A stretch of DNA of 64,000 nt from Mesorhizobium amorphae. GTDB lineage: Bacteria > Pseudomonadota > Alphaproteobacteria > Rhizobiales > Rhizobiaceae. The notes below the pieces were generated by a model, which saw only the letters and a program-made list of their open reading frames with translations, was not told where the DNA came from and searched no databases. The stretch lies in contig NZ_JHQS01000056.1 in assembly GCF_014843845.1 (NCBI RefSeq), positions 186,001-250,000 on the forward strand, read 5' to 3'. This document shows positions 29,879-37,733 of this stretch, in pieces. Made by a program: the position numbers and the translations under genes. Within the stretch, counting starts at the first letter, position 1, and every line of letters begins with the position of its first letter.

Positions 29879-31690
29879 CTAGACGCGCCGCGCGACCGAG
29901 ACGGTGAAGATGCCCCACTGGTCGATGCGCTGATCGATCTTCTCGAAGCCGGCAGCCGCCACCAGCTGGTCCATCTCGCCCTGCGTGCGCCGCCGCATCA
30001 CCCAGGCCTGGCCGCCGCGATGCGAGGTCAGGCTGCGCGCGATCATCTCCAGCTGCGGGTGCCAGGGCTGGTTGGTGTAGATCAGCAGGCCGCCGGGCTG
30101 CACGGCGCTGGCCAGTCCGCCCAGCGAGCGCGCGATCATGGCATTGTCGGCAAACAGCTCGTAGAGTCCGGAGACGATGGCGAGGTCCGGCGCCGGCTTC
30201 AGGGCGGCCAGCATCTTTGCGTCGAAGGCGTCGGCCTTGCGGAAAGAGACGCTGGTCGGCAAATTCCGGTCGGCGATCAGCTTCGAGCCCAGCCCGACAT
30301 TGATGTCGGAATAATCTTGCAGCCGCACGCTCGCCGGCGGCTCGGCGCATTTGGCGACGGCATCGAGCACATAGCGGCCATGGCCGGCGGCGATGTCGAC
30401 GATGTGCGCGGGACGGCCAGCCGCCTTCAGCGCAGCGACAGCATTACCGATCAATTCTTCCAGGTGAAGCTTGCGCTGGCGGATGCCGCGCCAGCCGATG
30501 GCGTCGAGGAAGGTGCGGTCGATCATGCGGCCGACGAAGCCGATGCCCCGCGCCTCGTTCTCGTAGACATAGTCCAGCGTCGAGCCGGAATCGAAGCCGG
30601 TGGCGATGCCTGTCTTCATGCCGGGCGACAGCCAGGCGCCCATGCGGATCGAGGCGCGGCTCATGGCCCAGTAGAGGCCCTTGGGCGACAGCAGCGGCAG
30701 CGGCGAGGCAAGGCGGTCGGCCTCGTCGCGCGTGTAGCCGGCGCGGTCGGCAGTGGTGAGGTCGATCTTCTTCTCCGGCGTCGCGAACTGCTTTTCCAGG
30801 AACGGCCGGATCAGGTCGAGCGCCATCTTGCGGTCGCGCTCGCCCAGCGTGTCGTGGAAGAAGCCGGGCAGCACATGCCGCTCCTTGGCGGGGCTCGCCA
30901 GGTTGACGAAGAACTCGTGCTGCGGCCCGTGCCGTACCACCCAGTCGGCTCCGGAGATCAGGAGCTGCGTCGGCACTATGATGGCGCGGGCATCGGAAAC
31001 GATGCGCGCGGCATGGGCGTAAAGCTCGACCAGAATGTTGGAGGCGATCGGCCGTGTGATCAGCGGATCGGTTTCGAAGGAGGCGATGCGCTCGGCATCA
31101 TGTGTGAGCAATTTCGCCTTGACGTAGGAATTGACGAAGAAGCGACCCTTGAGCTTCTGCCAGAGTGCGATGCCTTCCTTGGCGAAGGGCACGTAGAGCT
31201 TGACGGAAAAGGCCGGCGAGGCCGCCACCATCGCGCGGATGTCGGGCGCATAGTCATGCACCCAGGCGGCAGTGAGCACAGCGCCGAAGGATTGCGCGAT
31301 CAGCGCGATGTCGCGCTGGCCAAACCCGTCCCTGCCGATCTCGCGCACGAAACAGTCGATGTCGCGCACAAGTGCGGCGAAGGACGGCGCATAGCCGCGT
31401 TCGCCGGCCGAGCGGCCATTGCCGCGCGCGTCCCAGGCGTAGAAGGCGTGGTCGGGCATGGCCAGTTCATCGACCAGATGGGCCATGCGGCCGCCATGCT
31501 CGTGGCCGCGATGGAACAGGAGGATGGCGCCCTGGGCGGATTCCCCGACGGCCGGCCAGTAGCGGTAGAAGATCTCGGTGCCGTCATGGCTCTTGAAGGT
31601 CCGCTCCTCGGCCACGCGCTTCCCGTCGGCGACAGTGGCGGCGGTGATGTTCTGTTCGTGAAGCATGGCGGTTCCTTCGAGGCTGGTCAT
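29879..31690 (-). CDS. alpha/beta hydrolase fused to SAM-dependent methyltransferase (YnbC-like)
   Basis: A 603-residue two-domain soluble enzyme. Residues 30-310 are an alpha/beta hydrolase of the monoacylglycerol lipase type, with nucleophile elbow AQSFGAV, acid candidate LISGADWV and His in PGFFHDTLGE. Residues 400-600 form a class I methyltransferase with motif I DIAAGHGRYVLDA and a C-terminal motif QPGGLLIYTNQPWHPQ. It is homologous in architecture to E. coli YnbC. The ATG at 31690 overlaps the phosphotransferase stop (ATGA). An inner ATG at 31666 has GAAGGA upstream. It may trim or methylate the lipid product. Confidence 0.86.
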   Translation of the reverse strand: MTSLEGTAMLHEQNITAATVADGKRVAEERTFKSHDGTEIFYRYWPAVGESAQGAILLFHRGHEHGGRMAHLVDELAMPDHAFYAWDARGNGRSAGERGYAPSFAALVRDIDCFVREIGRDGFGQRDIALIAQSFGAVLTAAWVHDYAPDIRAMVAASPAFSVKLYVPFAKEGIALWQKLKGRFFVNSYVKAKLLTHDAERIASFETDPLITRPIASNILVELYAHAARIVSDARAIIVPTQLLISGADWVVRHGPQHEFFVNLASPAKERHVLPGFFHDTLGERDRKMALDLIRPFLEKQFATPEKKIDLTTADRAGYTRDEADRLASPLPLLSPKGLYWAMSRASIRMGAWLSPGMKTGIATGFDSGSTLDYVYENEARGIGFVGRMIDRTFLDAIGWRGIRQRKLHLEELIGNAVAALKAAGRPAHIVDIAAGHGRYVLDAVAKCAEPPASVRLQDYSDINVGLGSKLIADRNLPTSVSFRKADAFDAKMLAALKPAPDLAIVSGLYELFADNAMIARSLGGLASAVQPGGLLIYTNQPWHPQLEMIARSLTSHRGGQAWVMRRRTQGEMDQLVAAAGFEKIDQRIDQWGIFTVSVARRV

Positions 31691-32286
31691 CGGTCGCCTC
31701 TAAGGCCGCTGCGTATCCGGTTGATGGCGGTCGCAAGCGACAGTGTAGCCATGGCTGGAAACACAAAGGGTGTAAGGACTTGCACCCAAAGCCCGCAGGC
31801 GATGAGGAAGCCAATGATGCCGAGCGCCAGGGCCCGGTCGCTCTTGCCGAACGGGCCGGCATAGTTGCGGCCCGTGCCGGCCGCGACGCCGAGCACGCCG
31901 GCATATTCCGCGATGATCGCGGCAATCGCAAAGGCGACGACGCCCCAGACAGGGAAGGCGATGGCGAAGGCGAGGATCAACGCCAGATCCGAAACAACGT
32001 CGCAGAGTTCGTTGAGATACATGCCGAGCCTGGAGGTTTGCCCATGCTCCCGGGCGAGCATGCCGTCGATGGCGTTCAGCGCCATGCGTGCGAACAGCAC
32101 CGCCGGCATCAAGAGGAACACCCCGCGATGATCGGCAAACGCGGCGACCGCCGCGCCGGTGGCGATCGAGAGTGCGGCAGCGAGAAGTGTGATCTGGTTG
32201 GCGGTGACGCCGGTTCTTGCCAGCCAGTCGGCAAGCGGCCTCAACCTCGCCTGGAAGGCTGGTTTCAACGCATAGAGCGTCGGCAT
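31687..32286 (-). CDS. CDP-alcohol phosphatidyltransferase family protein (YnbA-like)
   Basis: A 199-residue membrane protein with six spans. The CDP-alcohol phosphotransferase motif is recognisable as NAIDGMLAREHGQTSRLGMY, then LNELCDVVSD. The first and third aspartates of the consensus D-x2-DG-x2-AR-x8-G-x3-D-x3-D are Asn here. A second motif, YAGPFGKSDRAL, is typical of the YnbA subgroup. The enzyme would join a CDP-diacylglycerol-derived phosphatidyl group to an unknown alcohol. ATG 32286 begins MPTLYALKP. It is the first gene of the operon. Confidence 0.86.
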   Translation of the reverse strand: MPTLYALKPAFQARLRPLADWLARTGVTANQITLLAAALSIATGAAVAAFADHRGVFLLMPAVLFARMALNAIDGMLAREHGQTSRLGMYLNELCDVVSDLALILAFAIAFPVWGVVAFAIAAIIAEYAGVLGVAAGTGRNYAGPFGKSDRALALGIIGFLIACGLWVQVLTPFVFPAMATLSLATAINRIRSGLRGDR

Positions 32287-32442
32287 CTGCGATTCCCCAA
32301 CCCGTGCCTCAATCCGGCGAAGATGATCAATCGGCGGACAAGACGCAAGGGCGAAGGAGTACACCCATATTTTAGCATATGCTTGACAAAGCGAGCGCCA
32401 CGGGATCACTTTCGCTGATCGCTTCTGGCAGAGGGGATGCCG

Positions 32443-32541
32443 ATGAAAAAGGCCTACAGCAAGCCGACGCTTAGCCGGCGCGAAAAGCTGTCCGTGGTGA
32501 CGGCAGGCGCGCCCGTTTCAGACGCCAACCCGAAGGCTTGA
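32443..32541 (+). CDS. putative RiPP precursor peptide
   Basis: A 32-residue peptide gene with GAGGGG six bases before ATG 32443. The product has a leader of the form Y-x2-P-x-L-x5-L-x3-T (AYSKPTLSRREKLSVVTAG), the pattern of lasso-type and similar RiPP precursors, followed by a short tail rich in Pro, Ala and Asp. Related peptides in Rhizobiales are annotated as putative RiPP precursors without a proven product. No modification enzyme is near it. A TTGACA-like box (32381-32386) may be its promoter. It is divergent from the lipid operon. Confidence 0.65.
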   Translation: MKKAYSKPTLSRREKLSVVTAGAPVSDANPKA

Positions 32542-33061
32542 TCCAGGCCAAAGCTTGATCCAGGCTTGAGTTTCCCGCGAGGGAGAGGCTGGCCAGGAGC
32601 GGGCGGTACACTTGCAAGTGCCCGCCCGTCCGGCGCCGCCGCCAATGCTGTTGAAACCCCGTCCGTCCCCAACAGCCACGGTTATGGCGTGACCCGTAGC
32701 TGTGCGAATATCCATTGGCGGTGCCGCCTGTCAACGCCGCCTGGGTGGGTCTGAAAGAGAGGATTTTCCGTCTTCGGGCAGCCGCCCGGGGCACCGCGCG
32801 ATCACGCTATTGCTGGCATGAAAAGACCTCTAGAAAGCCGGTTTTCCGGGCTTTTCGCGGTTGCAGGGGACGTTGCGTCAGCCCTGATCTAGGCGCTTGA
32901 ATCGGTTTACTTTTCGCTGGCCGGGCGCGCTCCGCGCCGGGCTTTTCAACCTGACTTTTTTTGGGTGTATTTTCGTGGCGGCTCTTTCGGCATGCTTCGC
33001 CGCCGGGGGAGCTTGCGTTGCCACTGCCGTGAAGCCTCTGCTCTCGCTCGCCGGAAACAGG
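32542..33061. other. intergenic region with two terminator-like hairpins
   Basis: No protein gene is supported. A tandem copy of CTTGATCCAGGC lies at its start (32537 and 32555). Hairpins that look like plus-strand terminators occur at 32834-32855 (AAAGCC/GGCTTT plus TTTT) and 32921-32946 (CCGGGCGCG/CGCGCCGGG plus CTTTTC). The segment between them could be a small RNA, but this is not shown. Confidence 0.35.
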
Positions 33062-33085
33062 AATGGCGGGCCGCAGCCCGCCATT
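33062..33085 (-). terminator. terminator hairpin of the decayed secreted-protein gene
   Basis: A perfect stem AATGGCGGG/CCCGCCATT, nearly the same as the terminator at 14904-14931 that follows the intact gene. The T run is lost. Confidence 0.6.
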
Positions 33086-33112
33086 TCCAACAGTGTTCCG
33101 TGCGACGAGCGT

Positions 33113-33352
33113 TCAGTTGGCGCCGCCGAGCTTCTTGGTCATGGCGCAGAAGTCGTTGTGCTCCTTGGCGTTTCCCTCGTCGCTGCATGACATGCTGGTA
33201 CGGTCTTCCTCGCTCATGGCCATCCAGGCCGCCTTGAAATCGGCTTCCGGCTTCATGGTCTTCATGCCGCTATCCGTGAAGTCATCTTCTCCGGGTTGTC
33301 GAGCGCGCCGGCCAGCGCCGCGCCGCTCACCATCGAAAGCGCCATCGCGCCC
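33113..33352 (-). pseudogene. frameshifted copy of the secreted protein gene at 14951-15244
   Basis: The minus strand can be aligned along its whole length with the gene at 14951-15244, including the end MTKKLGGAN against MTKQLGGAN. A 7-base deletion near 33280 breaks the frame, and the start codon region is replaced after 33352. The copy keeps a version of the terminator but has no EcfG promoter. It is a decayed duplicate. Confidence 0.8.
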
Positions 33353-33548
33353 GCGCGATGTTGGGGGAGGCGCAAATAGCAGCCTCTCACGTCACCTAAA
33401 CGATGCGCGGGGGCAACAGGCAGCCAGCTTAAATGCGGCAACGCCGGCCCGACGGCGGGTGGTCGTCCCCTGAAGATGTGGTGATGAACGAAAATCGAGG
33501 CAAATCCTTAGGAAATAGTTAGCGTATTCATGATTGCTTAAATGCGCT

Positions 33549-34793
33549 ATGCGGATGCTTCTGAATATTTTTTTGGACTTTGTCTCCCACTGCCTGCGTC
33601 GCGGCGCCGAGGCGGGCGGCAACGTCGCCGTCGTTTTCGCGCTGACTTTGCCGGTCGTCGTCGGCGGGGCAGGTCTCGGCGTGGAGACGTCCTACTGGTA
33701 CTATTCGAGCCTGAAGCTGCAGGCGACGGCGGACGCCGCCGCCTATGCCGGTGCGCTCGAGAAGATCGCGGGATCCGACATCGCGGCGATCACGACGGCC
33801 GCCACCCAGTCGGCCACCTCGAACGGACTAGGCACCGGCACCATCGTCGTCCACACGCCGCCCACCTCGGGGCCGAACACGGCCAACAAGGCGGTCGAGG
33901 TGATCCTCAACCGGAACCTTGACCGGATCTTCACCTCGATCTTCGTTCAGGGGCAGGTTCCCGAAAAGGCGAGGGCGGTGGCGCTCATCACCGATGGCGC
34001 CTATGCCTGCAACATAGCGCTCAATGCGTCGGCTTCGCAGGCGGTGCTCTTTTCCGGCAACACCAGCCCCAAGCAGACCGGCTGCGTCACCATGTCGAAT
34101 TCGATCGCCAGCGATGCCATCAAGCTTCAGGGCTCGGCGAGCCTCCAGACTGACTGCCTGATATCGGTTGGCGGCGTTTCGCTTGGCAACACACCCACGA
34201 TGGTCTGCAAGGCCCCGATTACCCAGGCCTTGCCTGCGGCCGATCCTTACGCCAGCCTGGCGACACCCACGGCCTCGAACCCGTGCAAGAACGTCAACGG
34301 CAACAAAACCTCACAAACGCTCCAGGCCGGCACCTACTGCAGCGGCATGGACCTCAAGGGCAACGTCACGCTTTCTCCGGGTGTCTATGTCGTGGAGGGC
34401 AGTTTGAAGGTCAACGCCAACGCGGTCGTCGCCGGAACCGGCGTGACCATCTTCATGTCCGGCAGCAACACCGTCAGCATGAACGGCAATGCCACGGTGA
34501 CGCTGAGCGCGCCGACCTCGGGCGCCTATTCCGGCGTGCTGTTCTACGGCGACAGGACGGGGACCGCGGCGCAGAGCACCTTCAACGGCACCGCGACCTC
34601 GCTTTTGACCGGGGCCATCTATTTCCCCAGGCAGCAGGTCAACTATCTCGGCAATTTCTCGGGCATTAATGGCTGCACCCAGGTGGTTGCGGACACGATC
34701 CAGTGGTCCGGCAGTACGATCATCAACCAGGACTGCACCAGTCTTGGGATGAAGAATATTCCGGCCGCCCAAGCCGTGCGTATCGTCGAGTAG
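33549..34793 (+). CDS. Tad pilus TadG-like protein (pilus assembly)
   Basis: A 414-residue protein with a single N-terminal membrane helix (GGNVAVVFALTLPVVVGGAG) typical of TadE/TadG proteins, followed by a large extracytoplasmic domain with Cys pairs and Gly/Asn/Ser-rich repeats (GVYVVEGSLKVNANAVV). TadG proteins are anchored in the inner membrane and act in Flp pilus assembly. No TadA, TadB, TadC or Flp pilin gene is nearby. ATG 33549 is a choice between several nearby starts; no clear ribosome site helps. Confidence 0.82.
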   Translation: MRMLLNIFLDFVSHCLRRGAEAGGNVAVVFALTLPVVVGGAGLGVETSYWYYSSLKLQATADAAAYAGALEKIAGSDIAAITTAATQSATSNGLGTGTIVVHTPPTSGPNTANKAVEVILNRNLDRIFTSIFVQGQVPEKARAVALITDGAYACNIALNASASQAVLFSGNTSPKQTGCVTMSNSIASDAIKLQGSASLQTDCLISVGGVSLGNTPTMVCKAPITQALPAADPYASLATPTASNPCKNVNGNKTSQTLQAGTYCSGMDLKGNVTLSPGVYVVEGSLKVNANAVVAGTGVTIFMSGSNTVSMNGNATVTLSAPTSGAYSGVLFYGDRTGTAAQSTFNGTATSLLTGAIYFPRQQVNYLGNFSGINGCTQVVADTIQWSGSTIINQDCTSLGMKNIPAAQAVRIVE

Positions 34794-34797
34794 CGGC

Positions 34798-35238
34798 ATG
34801 GGGCCATTCGCGATCCGCTTCCGCAAGAACCGCTCCGGCGCCGCCGCGGTGGAATTCGCGCTCGTGCTGCCGGTGCTGTGCACCGTGCTCTTCGGCATCG
34901 CTGACGGCTGGTCCTACGTCACCAGTTCGCTGGCGATGCGGGCCGGCGTGAAGACGGCGGCGAACCTGGTGATGGCCGGCGCCACCGACGACAACGCCAT
35001 CCAGGCCGCGGCGGTGGCAAGCTGGGAAAAGAAACCGGACGATGCGGCGGTCACGGTTACCCGCAGCTACAAGTGCGGAACGACCGTGGTCACTTCGACG
35101 ACCACCTGCGCGGGCCCGAAGGTGTCTTCGGTCTTCGTCCAGATCCAGGCGTCGGGCACCTGGGTTCCGCCTTTCACCTTCGGCGTCTTCCCGGGCAACA
35201 GCGCGATTTCCCATCAGCAGGTGGTCCGTGTCCGCTAA
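34798..35238 (+). CDS. TadE family pseudopilin-like protein
   Basis: A 146-residue protein with the TadE signature near the N-terminus (AAAVEFALVLPVLCTVLFG) and a periplasmic body. TadE and TadF are minor pseudopilins processed by TadV for the Flp/Tad pilus. It starts four bases after the TadG-like stop, and its end overlaps the next TadE-like gene by 11 bases, so the three are one operon. Confidence 0.87.
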   Translation: MGPFAIRFRKNRSGAAAVEFALVLPVLCTVLFGIADGWSYVTSSLAMRAGVKTAANLVMAGATDDNAIQAAAVASWEKKPDDAAVTVTRSYKCGTTVVTSTTTCAGPKVSSVFVQIQASGTWVPPFTFGVFPGNSAISHQQVVRVR

Positions 35239-35638
35239 ACAGAGAGCCAGGGCGTTTGCCGGCGATGCCTCGGGCGGCGCCGCTTTCGAATTCGCGTTGA
35301 TCGCGCCTTTTCTGATCATGCTCCTGTTCGGCATCTTCGCCTTCGGCTGGTCGATGAACAACATGTCCAGCGTGCGCTACGCGCTCGAGGCGTCCGCGCG
35401 CTCCCTGCAGCTCAACAATACGATGACCGAGTCCCAGATCCAGGCGATCGCGAAACAGAAGCTTGAGGCGCTCGGCCTGAAGAACGTCAGCGTCACGATC
35501 ACCACCGACCCGGCGAGCGGCGGCTTCAAGATGGCGCATGTCAACGCCAGCTATGCCTTCGTCATCGACTTTCCCTACTTCGACCAGTACCCCATCAACT
35601 ACGCGACAACCGTCACCGTGCCGCTGGTTGCCTCGTAG
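35228..35638 (+). CDS. TadE family pseudopilin-like protein
   Basis: A 136-residue protein with GGAAFEFALIAPFLIMLLFG at the start, the TadE processing region and membrane helix. The GTG at 35228 lies within the end of the previous gene, an overlap of 11 bases. An in-frame extension further upstream reads through the other gene and is not real. It completes a TadG-TadE-TadE trio. Confidence 0.82.
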   Translation: MSAKQRARAFAGDASGGAAFEFALIAPFLIMLLFGIFAFGWSMNNMSSVRYALEASARSLQLNNTMTESQIQAIAKQKLEALGLKNVSVTITTDPASGGFKMAHVNASYAFVIDFPYFDQYPINYATTVTVPLVAS

Positions 35639-35668
35639 GGGGCGCGAGGCGGCTAGTTTTTGCCGGCT

Positions 35669-36158
35669 TCAGTCGCCATCGCCGGAAGAAGCCTTGCCAC
35701 ACTCGGCCAACACCTTGCCGATGGCGGCGCTCGAGCCGCGAAGCGGAAAGCTGTTCTCGCCATGTTTGTCCGAGGCGACGGCCACTTCGCCCTTGGCGCG
35801 CAACAGGGCCAGCAGCGGGTCGGCGCTGTCCATCTGCACGGTGAAGTAATTGTACATTGCCTCGAGTTCGAGCGTCTTGATCACGGCCGTGCCGCCGGCC
35901 CCTGAACACGAACGAAGCGCTGATGCCGGGTTCCAGCTGCTGGCCGGTGGGGCCTAGATCGTAGCTCAGCGTCGGCTTGCCAAAACAGGTCAGCATCAGA
36001 TGCGCATCGGCCTTCGGTCCGCCGCACACCGAGGCCGTCAGCACACTGCCGCCCTCGTCTTCCTCCATCTTCGCCGTCCAGCCGCAAGGTGCCGCAAACG
36101 CCGGCAGGGTGGCCACGACGGAGCCAGCCACGATAAGTATCGCCAATCCGCTTCGCAT
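35669..36158 (-). pseudogene. exported protein gene with a frameshift
   Basis: The 5' part (ATG 36158) encodes a signal peptide (AILIVAGSVVATLPAFAAPC) and a sensible exported domain up to ISASFVF. A clean second frame continues from near 35900 with VIKTLELEAMYNYFTVQMDS to the stop at 35669. The break is at a run of four C at 35899-35902, where one base is probably missing. If this is not a sequencing error the gene is inactive. The joined protein of about 163 residues has no recognised family. Confidence 0.7.
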
Positions 36159-36240
36159 GATCCCCCTCCCAAGCCATCGAGGCTCTGCAGGCATTAGGGA
36201 CCATACAGAATAACTGATGGCGTGGCATTACTTGCAAGGA

Positions 36241-36290
36241 GATTGGCGAAAGCGGCGAAGCGCTCAATCTCCCCCATGAGGGGGGAGATC
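36241..36290. repeat. short intergenic palindromic repeat, second type
   Basis: The unit GATTGGCGAAAGCGGCG is followed by a hairpin ATCTCCCCC/GGGGGAGAT. The same unit with 85-90% agreement by eye is at 42440-42490. Related hairpins occur at 38519-38553 and 48381-48411. Confidence 0.65.
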
Positions 36291-36365
36291 ACTCGCTCCT
36301 CTGCCTTCGCCACCTCATGGACTTCGCCGGAATACAACCCATATTGAATCCATGGAGCTTTGAGC

Positions 36366-37733
36366 GTGACCTTCGCGCGGGTGGCCCTTCTTGCCGCGGC
36401 TTTCGTCGCCGCCGCAGTCCTTTCTCCCTTGCCATCGGCCGGGAGCGGGAAAGTCGCGCTGAGCGTCGCGATCGACGGTGCCATTGGGCCGGCAAGCACA
36501 AGGCAGCTCGAGGAAGCGCTTGATGTCGCCGCCAGGCGGGACGCCGAAGTCCTTATCCTTCAGCTCAACACACCTGGCGGGCTGGTCACTTCGATGCGCG
36601 AGATGATCGCCGACATCCTGGCTTCGCCGGTGCCCGTCATCGGCTATGTCGCGCCGGCGGGCGGCCATGCGGCGAGTGCCGGCACCTATATCCTCTATGC
36701 CACCCATGTGGCGGCGATGGCGCCCGGAACCAATCTGGGTGCCGCGACACCGGTAGAGATGGGCGGGCTGCCGTCGCTGCCGGGCGGCGACAAAGAGAAG
36801 GACGACAAGAGCACCGGGCCGCCGGCCGCCGACGCGATGACGACCAAGGTGACCAATGACGCGGTTGCCCTGATCCGCTCGCTCGCCGAACTGCGGGGGC
36901 GCAATGGCGACTGGGGCGAAAAGGCTGTGCGCGAAGCGGCCAGCCTGTCGGCCAACGGAGCATTGCAGGAGCGTGTCATCGACTTCGTCGCCCGCGATAC
37001 GACCGAGCTGCTGCAACTGTCGGATGGGCGCACCGTCGAGGCGGCCGGCGCCAAAAAAACACTGGCGACGAAAGGGCTGCCGGTCGAGACGCTGGAGCCC
37101 GGCTGGTTCATCCGGCTTCTCTCCGTCATCACCGACCCGAATGTCGCCGTCATCCTGATGCTGGTCGGCATCTACGGCATCGTCTTCGAGTTCACCAGCC
37201 CCGGCGCGGTGGCGCCCGGCGTGGTCGGCACCATCTGCCTCGTGCTCGGGCTCTACGCGCTCAATCTCCTGCCGATCAACTATGCCGGCCTTGCCCTGAT
37301 GCTGCTCGGCATTGCCTTCCTTGCCGTCGAGGCCTTCAACCCCACCGTGGTGCTTGGGCTGGGTGGCGTGAGCGCCTTTCTGCTTGGCGCCGCCATGCTG
37401 CTCAAGGTCGAGGGTCCCGGCTTCGAGATGTCATGGGCGGTCATCGGCGCCGCCGCCGCCCTGACGCTTGGCCTGGCGCTGCTCACCGGCAGCTATCTGT
37501 GGGCGGCGCGCCGGAGCCTGCCGCGTGTCGGCGGCGAGGCCATGCGCGGCCAGCCCGCTAAGATCCTCGACTGGCAAGGCGGCGAGGGCCATGTGCTGGC
37601 TTTAGGAGAGCGCTGGCGGGCGAAGGCTGACGAACACGTCGCACCCGGCGACAGCGTCGAGGTGATCGGTGTCAGCGACCTCGTGTTGACGGTGCGGCGC
37701 CGCGATGCGGGACAGAATGGAGCAAGACAATGA
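36366..37733 (+). CDS. NfeD family membrane-bound serine protease
   Basis: A 455-residue protein. It has a signal peptide, a ClpP-like serine protease domain (residues 30-230; nucleophile Ser in GGHAASAGTYI, NTPGGLV substrate loop), four membrane spans and a C-terminal OB-fold NfeD domain ending VSDLVLTVRRR. Such proteins cleave hydrophobic C-terminal segments of stomatin-like partners and affect membrane organisation. The partner slipin gene follows, with overlapping stop and start (ATGATG). GTG 36366 has GGAG eight bases upstream; a TTG two codons earlier is too close to it. Confidence 0.9.
   Translation: MTFARVALLAAAFVAAAVLSPLPSAGSGKVALSVAIDGAIGPASTRQLEEALDVAARRDAEVLILQLNTPGGLVTSMREMIADILASPVPVIGYVAPAGGHAASAGTYILYATHVAAMAPGTNLGAATPVEMGGLPSLPGGDKEKDDKSTGPPAADAMTTKVTNDAVALIRSLAELRGRNGDWGEKAVREAASLSANGALQERVIDFVARDTTELLQLSDGRTVEAAGAKKTLATKGLPVETLEPGWFIRLLSVITDPNVAVILMLVGIYGIVFEFTSPGAVAPGVVGTICLVLGLYALNLLPINYAGLALMLLGIAFLAVEAFNPTVVLGLGGVSAFLLGAAMLLKVEGPGFEMSWAVIGAAAALTLGLALLTGSYLWAARRSLPRVGGEAMRGQPAKILDWQGGEGHVLALGERWRAKADEHVAPGDSVEVIGVSDLVLTVRRRDAGQNGARQ

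Noticed and set aside
29879..31864. A 614-codon plus-strand frame opposite the hydrolase-methyltransferase gene.
   Set aside because: It mirrors the codon pattern of the real gene and has no domain or ribosome site.
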